The notes: generated from the letters alone by a model not told the origin. A stretch of 64,000 nucleotides of DNA from CBDFHJ01 sp965247635 (GCA_965247635.1 CBDFHJ010000010.1:310001-374000), one strand, 5' to 3'. Positions 27,694 to 36,880 are shown, numbered from the stretch's first letter. Translations and numbers: made by a program.

Positions 27694-28341
27694 TCAGAGC
27701 TGGCGGAGTCCCAGCTCTCGGGCCGCCTCTATGTACGAGAGGCCCCGCGCCAGGTTCTTCTTCATCTCTGTCTCGCGCGTCTGGATCTTCTGTACCTCGA
27801 TTATTACGGACTCCGTCATGGACTGAGGACAGACCACCACGCCACTCTCATCGGCAAAGATGAAGTCTCCCGGATTCACCGCCACGCCGCCGCAGAGGAC
27901 AGGCTCCTCGTTCACCGATCCCAGCCGAAGCCTTGTTTTGCCCGCGGTAGGGACGATGTGCCGCGCCATGACGGGAAAACGCGCCGCCCTTATTATATCC
28001 GCGTCTCGAACGGCACCGTCAACCACGAGGCCAACGATACCCTTGTTCTGGGCGGCGATGGTAGTCAACTCGCCCCACACCGACACGGGAGCGCCGCCCA
28101 CGTCAACGACGATGACATCCCCGGCCCCGGCCGCTTCAAGAACGCGTCCCAAGGCGATTTCGTCCGCGCCGTAGGTGCCGGGCGTCCCCCGCAGCATTCG
28201 CACGGTCATCGCCGGCCCATGAAAGTGCTGACCTGGATCCAGCGGTGCCAGCCCGGTCATGGCGCCGTCGAACCCCAGAATGTCCAGGGCGTCGGCCACC
28301 ATCCCGGAGTCCACTCCCTCAAAGGTCTGCTCCTGTACCAT
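27694..28341 (-). CDS. RraA-like protein, possible 4-hydroxy-4-methyl-2-oxoglutarate / 4-carboxy-4-hydroxy-2-oxoadipate aldolase
   Basis: This 215-residue protein of the RraA/HMG-aldolase fold has 'GDVIVVDVGGAPVSVWGEL' and 'GLVVDGAVRDADIIRAARFPV', where Arg and Asp form the family active site, and 'GDFIFADESGVVVCPQ'. Aldolase members act in protocatechuate 4,5-cleavage and gallate degradation, giving pyruvate, which suits this operon. The related RNase E regulator RraA is less likely in this context. It sits between the hydratase and the hydrolase on the same strand. Confidence 0.82.
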   Translation of the reverse strand: MVQEQTFEGVDSGMVADALDILGFDGAMTGLAPLDPGQHFHGPAMTVRMLRGTPGTYGADEIALGRVLEAAGAGDVIVVDVGGAPVSVWGELTTIAAQNKGIVGLVVDGAVRDADIIRAARFPVMARHIVPTAGKTRLRLGSVNEEPVLCGGVAVNPGDFIFADESGVVVCPQSMTESVIIEVQKIQTRETEMKKNLARGLSYIEAARELGLRQL

Positions 28342-28429
28342 CGGTCCTCCTCCGTAGGTCCAACTCAGGAAATGTGGGCTGGGCGATTGTAGCAGATGGC
28401 CCGTTTTGCCCGGCTATCTTGGGCCCAAG

Positions 28430-29278
28430 CTAGTGCGCGATGAAGTCCTGGACCAGCCGGTTAAACTCTTCCGCGTGCTCAAACTGCGCCCAATGCCCGC
28501 ACTTGTTGAACACGTGCAACTGCGCGTTGGGAAGCCCCCAGAGCAGCTTGAGCCCATGGTCCAGCGGAACGAATCGGTCGTCCCGCCCCCAAGTCACGAG
28601 CGTCTCAGCCTGGATCTCGCCCAATCGAGACGTGAAGTCCGTCAAGACGGCGTTGGGGTTGCCCATTGCCTTCACGAAGTTGTCCAGGTGGTGCCTATTG
28701 GCCATCATGGCCTCGTAGCGGCCTTGGACCAGCTCCTCCGTGATGGCGGAGGGATCATAGACAAACACCTGGATCATTCGCTTCAGACCTTCCAGCGTGG
28801 GGTTCCGGTAGAGATCAAAGAGGATCTTGATCCCCTCCAACGGCATGGGCTGGAAGATGCTGACACCGGCGCCGCCGGGGCCCATCAAGACCATCTTGTT
28901 GATTCGGTCCGCGTACTCCAAGGCAAAACGGAGGGAGGTAGCCCCTCCCATGGAGTTCCCTACCAGGTTCGCCTTCTCGATGTCCAGCGAGTCGAGTAGG
29001 TCCCTGACCGCCAGGGCATTCACCGCGTCTCGAGACTCGCTGGTATCGGTCACCGGGTCGGACCGGCCAAACCCGGGGCAGTCCAACAGGATGGTGTGAT
29101 AGTTTTCAGCGAAGGGACCGATGTTGCGGGCGAAGTTGCTCCAGCCCGTGGCTCCGGGGCCGCCCCCGTGAAGCATCACGACCGTCTCGCCACTGCCCGC
29201 CTCGTTGTAGTAGACCTTGTACTTACCCGCCTGGGCATACTTACCAGTGCTCTGGTCTGTCAGCGTCTGAATCGCCAT
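28430..29278 (-). CDS. Alpha/beta hydrolase, probable meta-cleavage product hydrolase (MhpC/BphD-like)
   Basis: This 282-residue serine hydrolase has oxyanion 'MLHGGGPGATGWSNFARN', which is characteristic of carbon-carbon bond hydrolases of ring-cleavage pathways. The nucleophile elbow is 'LVGNSMGGATSL', with Asp in 'TWGRDDRFVP' and His in 'KCGHWAQFEHAEEF'. It would cut the dienoate formed after extradiol ring opening, feeding the hydratase gene downstream. It is the promoter-proximal gene of the minus-strand operon. No extradiol dioxygenase is present in the window, so the aromatic substrate is unknown. Confidence 0.9.
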   Translation of the reverse strand: MAIQTLTDQSTGKYAQAGKYKVYYNEAGSGETVVMLHGGGPGATGWSNFARNIGPFAENYHTILLDCPGFGRSDPVTDTSESRDAVNALAVRDLLDSLDIEKANLVGNSMGGATSLRFALEYADRINKMVLMGPGGAGVSIFQPMPLEGIKILFDLYRNPTLEGLKRMIQVFVYDPSAITEELVQGRYEAMMANRHHLDNFVKAMGNPNAVLTDFTSRLGEIQAETLVTWGRDDRFVPLDHGLKLLWGLPNAQLHVFNKCGHWAQFEHAEEFNRLVQDFIAH

Positions 29279-29528
29279 GAATTCTCCTCTCTACTTTTTT
29301 CTTCAATCTCAGAAGTCTCTCGCTGATGGCAACGAAGTCCGGCTCGCAGCGGGGCTGCAAATTCTCAAACCAGCCGCGGCTTCGAGTCCGATGACGAGTA
29401 CTCTGGGTCCTGCGCCGATAGCCGGATAATAGTGCCGCCAGTCCTCTCCGTCAACGATTTCGATTTCCCCACGTCAGACGTACCCGCCGGCGGCTACCGT
29501 TGGATGTCTATATGGAGGCCTTGCTCCG

Positions 29529-30809
29529 CTATGGAGCGGCGTCCTCGCCGTTATAGGCGCTGAAGACCAAGCAGGCGTTCTGACCGCCAAACCCAAAACT
29601 GTTCGACAGCACCGTCCGCACCGGCAGCTGGCGGGCCGCGTTTGAAACGTAGTCCAGGTCGCAGGCGGGGTCGGGGGTTTCCAGGTTGATCGTCGGGTGG
29701 ACCACTCCAGTACGCATGGTCTGAATACACGCCACGGCCTCCAGGCCACCCGCACCGCCCAAAGCATGCCCAATCATGGACTTGGTAGAGCTCACCGGCA
29801 TTCGGTAGGCGGCATCGCCGAAGGCCCGCTTGATGGCCAAGGTCTCCGAGGTGTCGTTCAGCGGCGTGGCGGTGCCGTGGGCGTTGATGTAGTCCACCTC
29901 CTCCGGCGCAATACCCGCATCCTCCAGAGCGAACGTGATGGCCCGCGCAGCGCCGGCGCCATCGTCGTCAGGCTGGAACTGATGAAAGGCATCCGAGGAG
30001 CAGCCGAACCCGATGATCTCCGCCAGGACGAGGGCGTCCCTTCGTTGGGCGTGCTCCAGTGACTCGATGACCAGCAACCCGGCGCCTTCGGCCGGCACGA
30101 ACCCATCGCGGTCAGCGTCGAAGGGACGGCTGGCCAACTCCGGCGTCTCGTTTCGAGCGGTGCTGAGGGCGCGCATCACCGCGAACCCGGCCAGGCCCAG
30201 CTGGCTGATGCCCGCCTCGGTGCCCCCGGTAATCATCACGTCGGCCACGCCCCGGCGGATGACCTCCGTAGCCTCGCCGATGGCCTGGGCGGCTGCCGCG
30301 CACGCCGTGGTGACGGTGCTGTTGTATCCCTTGGCCCCCAAAAGCCTGCCGACATTGGCGGCCGCCATGTTGGGCAGGATCATGGGAAAGAAGAAGGGAC
30401 TCATCCTCATTCCGCCTTTTTCGACCAGTACCCTGGCGTTCTCTTCGATGGTGGGAAACCCACCGTTCCCGTTTCCCAGAAGGACGCCAAACCGGTCGGC
30501 GTCCACCTGCTGGAGGTCCAGCGCGGACTGGGCCATGGCCTCCTGGGCCGCGGCGACGGCGAACTGGGAAAACCGGGCCATGCGGCGCGCCTCACGCCGG
30601 TCGATGTACTCCTCTGGGTCAAACCCGCTGACCTCTCCCGCCACGCGACAGGGAAAGCCGGTCGTGTCACACAGGGTCATGGGGCCGATACCCGACCGGC
30701 CGTTGGCCAGCCCATCCCAAAAGGCGTCCACCGACTCGCCCAAGGGCGACATCACACCCATGCCGGTGACTACAACCCTTTTGCGGCCGTTACGTGTCAT
30801 CTCCACCAT
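29529..30809 (-). CDS. fabF: 3-oxoacyl-ACP synthase II (beta-ketoacyl-ACP synthase)
   Basis: This 426-residue condensing enzyme of fatty-acid elongation has the catalytic triad: Cys in 'TVTTACAAAAQAIGEA', His in 'NAHGTATPLNDTSET' and His in 'KSMIGHALGGAGGLEA'. The C-terminal 'LSNSFGFGGQNACLVF' glycine-rich loop is typical. A start nine bases later ('MTRNGRKRVVVTG') is equally possible. It follows folC by 15 bases and should be co-transcribed. KAS II rather than KAS I is inferred from length and the overall pattern. Confidence 0.93.
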   Translation of the reverse strand: MVEMTRNGRKRVVVTGMGVMSPLGESVDAFWDGLANGRSGIGPMTLCDTTGFPCRVAGEVSGFDPEEYIDRREARRMARFSQFAVAAAQEAMAQSALDLQQVDADRFGVLLGNGNGGFPTIEENARVLVEKGGMRMSPFFFPMILPNMAAANVGRLLGAKGYNSTVTTACAAAAQAIGEATEVIRRGVADVMITGGTEAGISQLGLAGFAVMRALSTARNETPELASRPFDADRDGFVPAEGAGLLVIESLEHAQRRDALVLAEIIGFGCSSDAFHQFQPDDDGAGAARAITFALEDAGIAPEEVDYINAHGTATPLNDTSETLAIKRAFGDAAYRMPVSSTKSMIGHALGGAGGLEAVACIQTMRTGVVHPTINLETPDPACDLDYVSNAARQLPVRTVLSNSFGFGGQNACLVFSAYNGEDAAP

Positions 30810-30824
30810 TTCCGTTTGTTTCCC

Positions 30825-32237
30825 CTATCCGGTTTGCGACGCTGCCCTAGGCCCAGCTACGCTCCGCGGCTCTAGCTCCGCGTAGCGCTCAGGCGGGATG
30901 TCGAACCACGCCTCCAACGCTTCTGCCACGATAAAGAGGGAGCCTGTCACGAGCACGAGGCCCTTATCGGTGGCCTCGGCCTGCGCGATGGCCAGGGCAC
31001 TCCGTACGTCGGTGGCCACTTGGGCCGTCATGCCCGCCTCCTCAAAGCGCTCTTTGAGCTGCTGCGGCGGCACGGCCCGAGGGTGGCGGGACGCGCAGAC
31101 GACGGCCTGTTCCGTTATGGGCGCCAGCTCGGCTAGCATCCCATCAAGGTCTTTGTCCAGCGAACAGCCGAATACGACAACGGTCTTGCGAGGAGTGAAG
31201 TGGTCCCGCACCGCCTCGCGCAACCTGGCCATGGACTGCGGATTGTGGGCGCCGTCCGCCACGACGGCGGGAGCGGAAGAAAGCACCTGGAACCTCCCCG
31301 GCCACTCGACGTCACGGACGCCTTGGACCACCTCTTCCACCCCAATGCCTAACTCCATCGCCTCCACGGCGGCCACGGCCGCGGCGGCGTTCTCCCGTTG
31401 ATGGGCCCCTAGCAGCGGCACCCAGAGCTGGTAGGGGCGCGCTGGGGTCCGGACGGTGACCTCCTGACCGGCCAGGTCGGCACTCCCCACCTGCCAGGTC
31501 ACCTCCTTACCGAGCCGCCGTAGCTCGGCGGCCTGCTTGCGGCACACTTCGGCCACCACCGCATCGGCCTCGGACTCCTGGGGCGAGAGCACGACCGTGG
31601 CGCCACGCTTGACGATGCCGGCTTTCTCCGCCGCTATCTGGTCGAGCTGGTCTCCCAGCACCGCGGTATGGTCCAGGCTCAGCGACGTAATGACGGCAAC
31701 TCGCCCGTGGGCCAGGTTCGTGGCATCCAGCCTGCCTCCCAGGCCTACCTCCAGCACCTGCACGTCGACCCGCTCACGACGGAACACCTCAAAGGCCATG
31801 GCCGTCAACACCTCGAAGGTAGAGGGCGTGCCAAAAGGGCTCTCGCCCTCCATCGCTTCCACGTGCCGCCACACCTCGGCCAGGTAGGCGGCGAAGGAAC
31901 CTGGAGAGATGGGTGCGGTGTCCAGCCGGATCCGCTCCGTGAAGGTGTGGAGGTGGGGTGAGGTGAACAGTCCGGTGCGCAGACCGGCGGCCTTGAGAAT
32001 GCTGGCCACCATCGCCGCCACGCTGCCCTTGCCCTTCGTCCCCGCCACGTGCACCACGGGCGCGCACCGTTGCGGGTCGTCCATCCGGTGCGCCAGCTCC
32101 TCCATCCGTCGCAGGTCGTACTTGGGGACCGGCGAGCTCATGCCAGCCATGCGCTCGTAGTCCACCAGGCTAAGAAGCCGGCGGAGGGCAGTGTCGTAGT
32201 CCAGGGGAGTAGTGGTCGAGTGGTGAGTAGGCTCCAT
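30825..32237 (-). CDS. folC: Folylpolyglutamate synthase / dihydrofolate synthase
   Basis: This 470-residue Mur-ligase-like enzyme adds glutamate to folates. It shows the P-loop 'VAGTKGKGSVAAMVASIL', 'GLFTSPHLHTFTERIRLD', 'EVGLGGRLDATN', 'SLDHTAVLGDQLDQIAAEKAGI' and 'VADGAHNPQSMARL'. The C-terminal domain 'VFGCSLDKDLDGML' completes the fold. It lies upstream of fabF on the same strand. Whether it is bifunctional cannot be decided from the sequence. Confidence 0.94.
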   Translation of the reverse strand: MEPTHHSTTTPLDYDTALRRLLSLVDYERMAGMSSPVPKYDLRRMEELAHRMDDPQRCAPVVHVAGTKGKGSVAAMVASILKAAGLRTGLFTSPHLHTFTERIRLDTAPISPGSFAAYLAEVWRHVEAMEGESPFGTPSTFEVLTAMAFEVFRRERVDVQVLEVGLGGRLDATNLAHGRVAVITSLSLDHTAVLGDQLDQIAAEKAGIVKRGATVVLSPQESEADAVVAEVCRKQAAELRRLGKEVTWQVGSADLAGQEVTVRTPARPYQLWVPLLGAHQRENAAAAVAAVEAMELGIGVEEVVQGVRDVEWPGRFQVLSSAPAVVADGAHNPQSMARLREAVRDHFTPRKTVVVFGCSLDKDLDGMLAELAPITEQAVVCASRHPRAVPPQQLKERFEEAGMTAQVATDVRSALAIAQAEATDKGLVLVTGSLFIVAEALEAWFDIPPERYAELEPRSVAGPRAASQTG

Positions 32238-32396
32238 AAGCGCCGATGGAGCGTATCAGAGGGGCTAAAGTGCGTCAACGAAGGTGCCGATGCACACTCC
32301 TGCTACTGCTGACCTCTCGGTGAGGGCTTGAACGCCACCGGCGAAGGAAGCCGCGGGGAACCCATCCCGACATCGTCGGGAGGTCTAGGTGACACC

Positions 32397-32630
32397 CTGC
32401 CTGTCATTCCGAGTCCCGATGAATCGGGACGAGGAGTCTCTCAGGCAGGCCAGTGATTCGTGCTGACGCTTAGGTTGATGTCCCACCCAGCCCACCCCAA
32501 GGTGCGGCTTGCTGGTCAAGGCGCTCCGGCGTGGGCTTCACGGCGCCGCGTCGTACTGGGCGGTAGGGACACCGCAAGTGGGTACAGGGCCGCGCCCTGG
32601 CGCACAGGGGTCCAGGGGACACCCTGGTAC
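32397..32630 (+). repeat. Dispersed intergenic repeat, family R, long copy
   Basis: The module 'tgtcattccgag...gtctctcaggca' is followed by 'tcccacccagcccacccc', then 'ggcgtgggcttca', 'agggacaccgcaagtgggt' and a terminal 'cagggccgcgccctg' hairpin. The same order occurs at 55076-55280, and parts occur at 54886-55020, 52348-52492 (inverted), 35453-35500 (inverted) and about 62055-62173. The copy ends just before the AlkA-like gene. Non-coding. Confidence 0.7.
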
Positions 32631-32642
32631 AATAAGTCCACC

Positions 32643-33572
32643 ATGCTCAAGACCACCATCGCAACTCCTCAGCCCTTCGACTTCCATCTGACGGCCAGCC
32701 ATCAGACCTACTTTCGTAGCGCGGCGGGGGCAGACCTCTACACCGACGGGGTTTACTGGCGTGCGTTGCGCTACGGTGAGCAGGTGGTGGTCACCTCCGT
32801 GGCGCCCGCCAGCACCGACCCCGGTGCCGACCTCGAAGTGTCGGTCCACGGCGACGACGTAACCCCAGCGCAGCTCCAGCACGCCGCGAGCTCCATGACA
32901 AATATGCTGGGCCTAGACGTGGACCTAGCGGGGTTCTACGGCATGTTAGAAGGGGACCCAGTGCTCGGCGAGACGGCCAAGTCCCTCTATGGGATGTGCC
33001 CTCCGCGCACGGAGAGCGTTTTCGAAGCCCTGATCGTCGCCATCGCCTCGCAGCAGATCGCCAGCGCGGTCGCCAGGCTGATCCGCGATGGCCTCGTGTC
33101 CACCTACGGTTCGCCGGTGGATGCGATGGGCCAGCGCCTCTACGCCTTTCCCACGCCCCAGGCCTTGCTGGAGGCGGGCACCGACGGCCTGCGAGCGCTA
33201 AAGCTAAGCACACGTAAGACGGAGTACATCCAAGACGTGTGTCTCCGAACGCTGGACGGGTCGCTGAGCGATGCTCGTCTACGCGAGTTGGACAACGACA
33301 CTATCACCGAGGAGCTGCTAAAGATACGCGGTGTCGGACACTGGACCAGCGTCATGGTGCAGCTTCGGGCCTTGGGCAGGCCCGACGTCTTCCCCGCCGG
33401 CGACCTGGCGCTGGCGAAGGTGATTTCCCAGCTCTACCTTGGGGGACAACCTCTGAGCGAGCGGCAGCTCGCCGACTTCGCAAGAGAACGGTGGCACCCG
33501 TACGAAGGACTGGCTACCACTTACCTCTTCGCCCACCTACGGCAGCAGCGTATGGCCGCCGCTACGCCTTAG
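32643..33572 (+). CDS. DNA-3-methyladenine glycosylase II family protein (HhH-GPD, AlkA-like)
   Basis: The ATG at 32643 gives 309 residues; an upstream extension would run through the repeat and is rejected. An N-terminal domain ('FDFHLTASHQTYF') precedes the HhH-GPD core. 'ESVFEALIVAIASQQIASAVA' is the typical first helix, 'LLKIRGVGHWTSVMVQL' the helix-hairpin-helix and 'FPAGDLALAK' carries the catalytic Asp. AlkA-type enzymes remove alkylated bases in base excision repair. No iron-sulphur cysteine cluster is seen, which also supports AlkA over Nth/MutY. Confidence 0.9.
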   Translation: MLKTTIATPQPFDFHLTASHQTYFRSAAGADLYTDGVYWRALRYGEQVVVTSVAPASTDPGADLEVSVHGDDVTPAQLQHAASSMTNMLGLDVDLAGFYGMLEGDPVLGETAKSLYGMCPPRTESVFEALIVAIASQQIASAVARLIRDGLVSTYGSPVDAMGQRLYAFPTPQALLEAGTDGLRALKLSTRKTEYIQDVCLRTLDGSLSDARLRELDNDTITEELLKIRGVGHWTSVMVQLRALGRPDVFPAGDLALAKVISQLYLGGQPLSERQLADFARERWHPYEGLATTYLFAHLRQQRMAAATP

Positions 33573-33623
33573 TATCCTGAGTCACTAATCCGTTCAATAA
33601 ATGTGGGGAGAGTTGCAAAGCCC

Positions 33624-33722
33624 TCCGAAGGAGTCCGGAGTCCTTCGGACCGTTCATGGTTCGACAGGCTCACCACGAACGGGGAAAATCCGCTCGTCCT
33701 GAGCTTGTCGAAGGATGAGCGG
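33624..33722. repeat. Intergenic palindromic repeats downstream of the glycosylase gene
   Basis: Bases 33624-33649 form an almost palindromic 26-mer with arms 'tccgaagga/tccttcgga' that is present unchanged at 55029-55054. It is followed by a second foldback, 'ggttcgacaggctcaccacg' against 'gtcctgagcttgtcgaagga'. A diverged relative with 'gagcttgtcgaagg' lies at about 59430-59515. The element separates the convergent glycosylase and ffh genes. Confidence 0.6.
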
Positions 33723-33854
33723 ATAATGTCCCTACAGGTCTGGACTGACTCACGCCTTAGGCCGGTCCTGGCCGCACTCCTAACCAAGGCTTTACCGTCT
33801 CGATAGGCGTTCTCAGCAGGCACCGACCTACTGAATGGCCTTGTCCATGCCCCT

Positions 33855-35192
33855 CTATAATTTCGGTAGGCCCAAGCCCATCGGTCCACCGCGCTTGCCG
33901 GAAGCCATCTGGCGCATTATCTTCTGCATCTGCCGGAACTGATTGAGCAGCTGATTGACCTCCGTGACCGTCACGCCGCTTCCCAGCGCGATGCGCCGAC
34001 GCCGGCTGCCGTTGATAAGGTCGGGGCGCTTACGCTCCTCACCGGTCATGGATGAAATGATGGCCTCTAGGCGCTTGACGCGCCGTTCGTCAATATCGAC
34101 CGTGGGCAGCCGGCCTCGCATGGCCTGAGGGAGCATCCCAAGGAGCGAGCTCAAGGGTCCCATGCGTTGGACTTGCCGAAGCTGCCCAAGAAAGTCGTCC
34201 AGGTCGAACTGGGCCCTCCGAAGCTTGCGCTCGAAGGCGAGCACCTCCTCTTCGTCGACCTGCTCCTGGGCCTTCTCCACCAACGTCAATACGTCACCCA
34301 TCCCCAAGATGCGCGACGCCATCCGGTCCGGATGGAACAACTCCAGGGCGTCGGGCTTCTCGCCTACCCCGGCGAACTTTACCGGGACGCCCGTAACGCG
34401 GTGGGCCGTCAGTGCGGCGCCTCCACGGGCGTCGCCGTCCAGCTTGGAGAGGATGAGTCCCGTGAGGCCCACACGCCGGTGGAACTCGCTGGCAGCGTTA
34501 ATGGCGTCCTGCCCGGTCATGGCGTCCACCACCAGCAAAGTCTCCGCCGGCTCCAAACGCTTCTTCATCTCCTCCAGCTCATTCATCAGCTCGTCGTCGA
34601 TGGCAAGCCGCCCACCCGTGTCCACGATGACCCAGGGGATGTTGAGCTCCTTGGCGCGCTTCACGCCGTTGGCCGCTACCTTCACTCCATCATTCGGGCC
34701 TGCCTTCTCCTCCCGATAGAAGGGAACGTCAAGCTGGCGGCCCAAGGAGATGAGCTGCTCCACGGCAGCGGGCCGGCGGAGGTCGGCCGCCACCAGCAGC
34801 GACCGCTGACCCTGGCGCCGTAGGTAGAGCGCCAGCTTGGCCGCAGTGGTGGTCTTGCCCGAGCCCTGAAGCCCAATCAGCATGGCCACGCTCGGGGGCG
34901 CGGGATTGGGCTGAAGGGAGGGTTCTCCGCTCCCCAGCAGCTCTACCAGCTCGTCGTGGACGATCTTCACTACCTGCTGGCCCGGAGACACGCCCTTCAG
35001 CGCATCGGTGCCGACGGTCCTCTCCCGGATGGAGGCCACGAACTCCCGGACTGCCCTGAAGTTGACGTCGGCCTCCAGCAGCGCAAGGCGGACTTCCCGC
35101 ATCGCATCATCCACGTCCGTCTCGGTCAGGCGTCCCTTGCTGCCCAAGCGGCTGAATACGGCGGTCAGTTTTTGGGTCAGGTTTTCAAACAT
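33855..35192 (-). CDS. ffh: Signal recognition particle protein Ffh
   Basis: This SRP GTPase targets nascent membrane proteins to the translocon. The ATG at 35192 ('MFENLTQKLTAVFSRL') is chosen because it matches the usual Ffh N-terminus; the longer frame adds seven unusual residues. It has the N domain, the G domain with 'GLQGSGKTTTAAKLALYL', 'DTGGRLAIDDELM' and 'SKLDGDARGGAAL', then the methionine-rich M domain with 'GSGVTVTEVNQLLNQF' and 'MQKIMRQMASGK'. About 445 residues is normal. Confidence 0.95.
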   Translation of the reverse strand: MFENLTQKLTAVFSRLGSKGRLTETDVDDAMREVRLALLEADVNFRAVREFVASIRERTVGTDALKGVSPGQQVVKIVHDELVELLGSGEPSLQPNPAPPSVAMLIGLQGSGKTTTAAKLALYLRRQGQRSLLVAADLRRPAAVEQLISLGRQLDVPFYREEKAGPNDGVKVAANGVKRAKELNIPWVIVDTGGRLAIDDELMNELEEMKKRLEPAETLLVVDAMTGQDAINAASEFHRRVGLTGLILSKLDGDARGGAALTAHRVTGVPVKFAGVGEKPDALELFHPDRMASRILGMGDVLTLVEKAQEQVDEEEVLAFERKLRRAQFDLDDFLGQLRQVQRMGPLSSLLGMLPQAMRGRLPTVDIDERRVKRLEAIISSMTGEERKRPDLINGSRRRRIALGSGVTVTEVNQLLNQFRQMQKIMRQMASGKRGGPMGLGLPKL

Positions 35193-35511
35193 GGCTTCGT
35201 CTTCAGAATACAACGAACCGAGACTATTTGCTCATCGGTTTACGCTTACGCGTTGTAAGGGTATTTCTGATTCCGTGTTTCACGGTGCATTTTCGCTATG
35301 GTGGAGCGATGTAACAAGCTGCTCCAGCGTAACTAAGTAGTAGGTGGTTGGTATGCTTTGGTAATAGCGGTTGACCGTACGCTCATGGCAAATGACGTTT
35401 ATCCTGGATTTCTAGGCAGGCTGGGCCGTCAGTAAGGGTAACCAGTGGAACGCTTGAGCACCATACCAGGGCGCGGCCCTGGACCTACTTGCGGTGTCCC
35501 AATGGTCGATG
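35193..35511. other. AT-richer spacer upstream of ffh, ending in an inverted R-family repeat part
   Basis: No gene was recognised. The ffh promoter (minus strand) should lie here. From 35453 the sequence is the inverted end of repeat family R, and the last eight bases before the IS are its target site. Confidence 0.45.
35453..35500 (-). repeat. Repeat family R, 3' hairpin part, inverted
   Basis: 'ccagggcgcggccctgga' followed by 'cctacttgcggtgtccc' is the reverse complement of the 3' end of the R repeats at 32397 and 55076. It continues beyond the IS into the 103-bp tandem repeat. Confidence 0.6.
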
Positions 35512-36879
35512 GAGGTATCTTCAAAAAGTGTGTAAACAGTCAGGCGGTGTACCCTCTCTCTGAACAACACGGGCTCGAGGCCCAAGAGAGGAGATAGACC
35601 GCCCATGAGGAAGGAAAGCACTGAGAGTAGGTCGGAGTCAAGGCCGGAGTGGGAGCAGTTGGAGGATTGGGTGCGAAGCCAGGTCCAGAGGCTGATCCAG
35701 GAGTTGCCGGAGGAGGAGGTGACGGCGTTTCTGGGAAGGGCGAAGTCGGCGCTCAGATCCGACTCGGACAACGATACCGGCTATCGGAACGGATACGGCA
35801 GAGCCCGGAGGCTTACGCTGAGTTCGGGAACGATACAGCTGAGGCGGCCGCGAGTCCGCGATACCGAGGAGCAGTTCGAGAGCCGGCTGCTGCCGCTGTT
35901 CGTCAACAGGACCAGGAAGGTTGCTGAGTTGATCCCCGAGCTGTACCTGCACGGTCTATCCGAAGGCGACTTCGATCTGGCTTTGCGGGGGCTGCTGGGA
36001 GAGGACGCACCGGTATCGGCGAGCACGGTGGCCCGGTTGAAGTCCAAGTGGAACGATGAGCTTGCCCAATGGCGCAGCCGGCCCCTAGATGACCTGGAAG
36101 TGGTCTACATGTGGGTGGATGGAGTCTACGTCAAGGCTGGTCTTGAGAAGGAGAAGGCGGCAGTACTGGTGGTGGTGGCGGCCCTGAGCGACGGGAGCAA
36201 GGTGGTGGTGAGCGCTGTTCCCGGATACAGGGAGTCCACAGAGAACTGGTCCGATGTGCTCAGGGACATGAGGCGCCGCGGGCTGGAGTGCCCGAGGCTG
36301 GTGGTTGGGGACGGACACCTGGGCATCTGGGGAGCTCTGCGCAACGTCTATCCGCAGGCGGCAGAGCAACGCTGCTGGAACCACAAGATCGTAAACGTGC
36401 TCGCCAAGCTTCCAAAGCGACAACAGGGCCAGGCCAAGCTCATGCTGCGTACTATCCCCTACGCGCCGACTCGGACAGAGGCTGAGCGGCTCAGGACGGT
36501 GTTCACCAGGTGGTGCGGCGACCACTCCTACGAGGCGGCCTCAGAGGCCTTGGAGCGGGACTGGGACCGCATGGTCACCTTCTATGACTTCCCAAAGGAG
36601 CACTGGGGGCACCTTCGCACGACGAACCCGGTAGAATCACCCTTCGCGGCCCTCAGGCTTCGGACCGATGCCGCCAAGCGCTACAAGAGGGTCGATCGGG
36701 CGATAGCGGTGATCTGGAAAATGTTGATGGTCGCCGAACAGCGCTTCAGGCGTCTGAAGGCCCCTGAGTTGATCGAAGACGTCTATCTCGGTGCACAGTA
36801 TGCGGATGGAATCGCCATTGAATCAACGGCTGAGAAGGTCGCCGCCTGATGTCGTTTACACACCTATTGACGTAACCTC
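35512..36879 (+). mobile_element. IS256-family insertion sequence, copy B
   Basis: This 1368-bp element has the same ends as copy A. 'ggtcgatg' at 35504-35511 recurs at 36881-36888, one base away from the right end, as the target duplication. It lies in a non-coding repeat, so no gene was broken. Confidence 0.92.
35605..36849 (+). CDS. IS256-family transposase, copy B
   Basis: This intact 414-residue mutator-type transposase is nearly identical to copy A. Differences seen include 'QELPEEEV' for 'QELLEEEV', 'AELIPEL' for 'AELISEL', 'QQGQAKL' for 'QQDQAKL' and 'YADGIAIE' for 'YADEIAIE'. DDE residues are as in copy A. Confidence 0.93.
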   Translation: MRKESTESRSESRPEWEQLEDWVRSQVQRLIQELPEEEVTAFLGRAKSALRSDSDNDTGYRNGYGRARRLTLSSGTIQLRRPRVRDTEEQFESRLLPLFVNRTRKVAELIPELYLHGLSEGDFDLALRGLLGEDAPVSASTVARLKSKWNDELAQWRSRPLDDLEVVYMWVDGVYVKAGLEKEKAAVLVVVAALSDGSKVVVSAVPGYRESTENWSDVLRDMRRRGLECPRLVVGDGHLGIWGALRNVYPQAAEQRCWNHKIVNVLAKLPKRQQGQAKLMLRTIPYAPTRTEAERLRTVFTRWCGDHSYEAASEALERDWDRMVTFYDFPKEHWGHLRTTNPVESPFAALRLRTDAAKRYKRVDRAIAVIWKMLMVAEQRFRRLKAPELIEDVYLGAQYADGIAIESTAEKVAA

Positions 36880-36880
36880 C

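Noticed and set aside
29279..29528. Minus-strand fragment reading like 'EIVDGEDWRHYYPAIGAG'
   Set aside because: It looks protein-like over about 20 codons, but has no start, no continuation and no recognised family; too weak to list as a gene relic.
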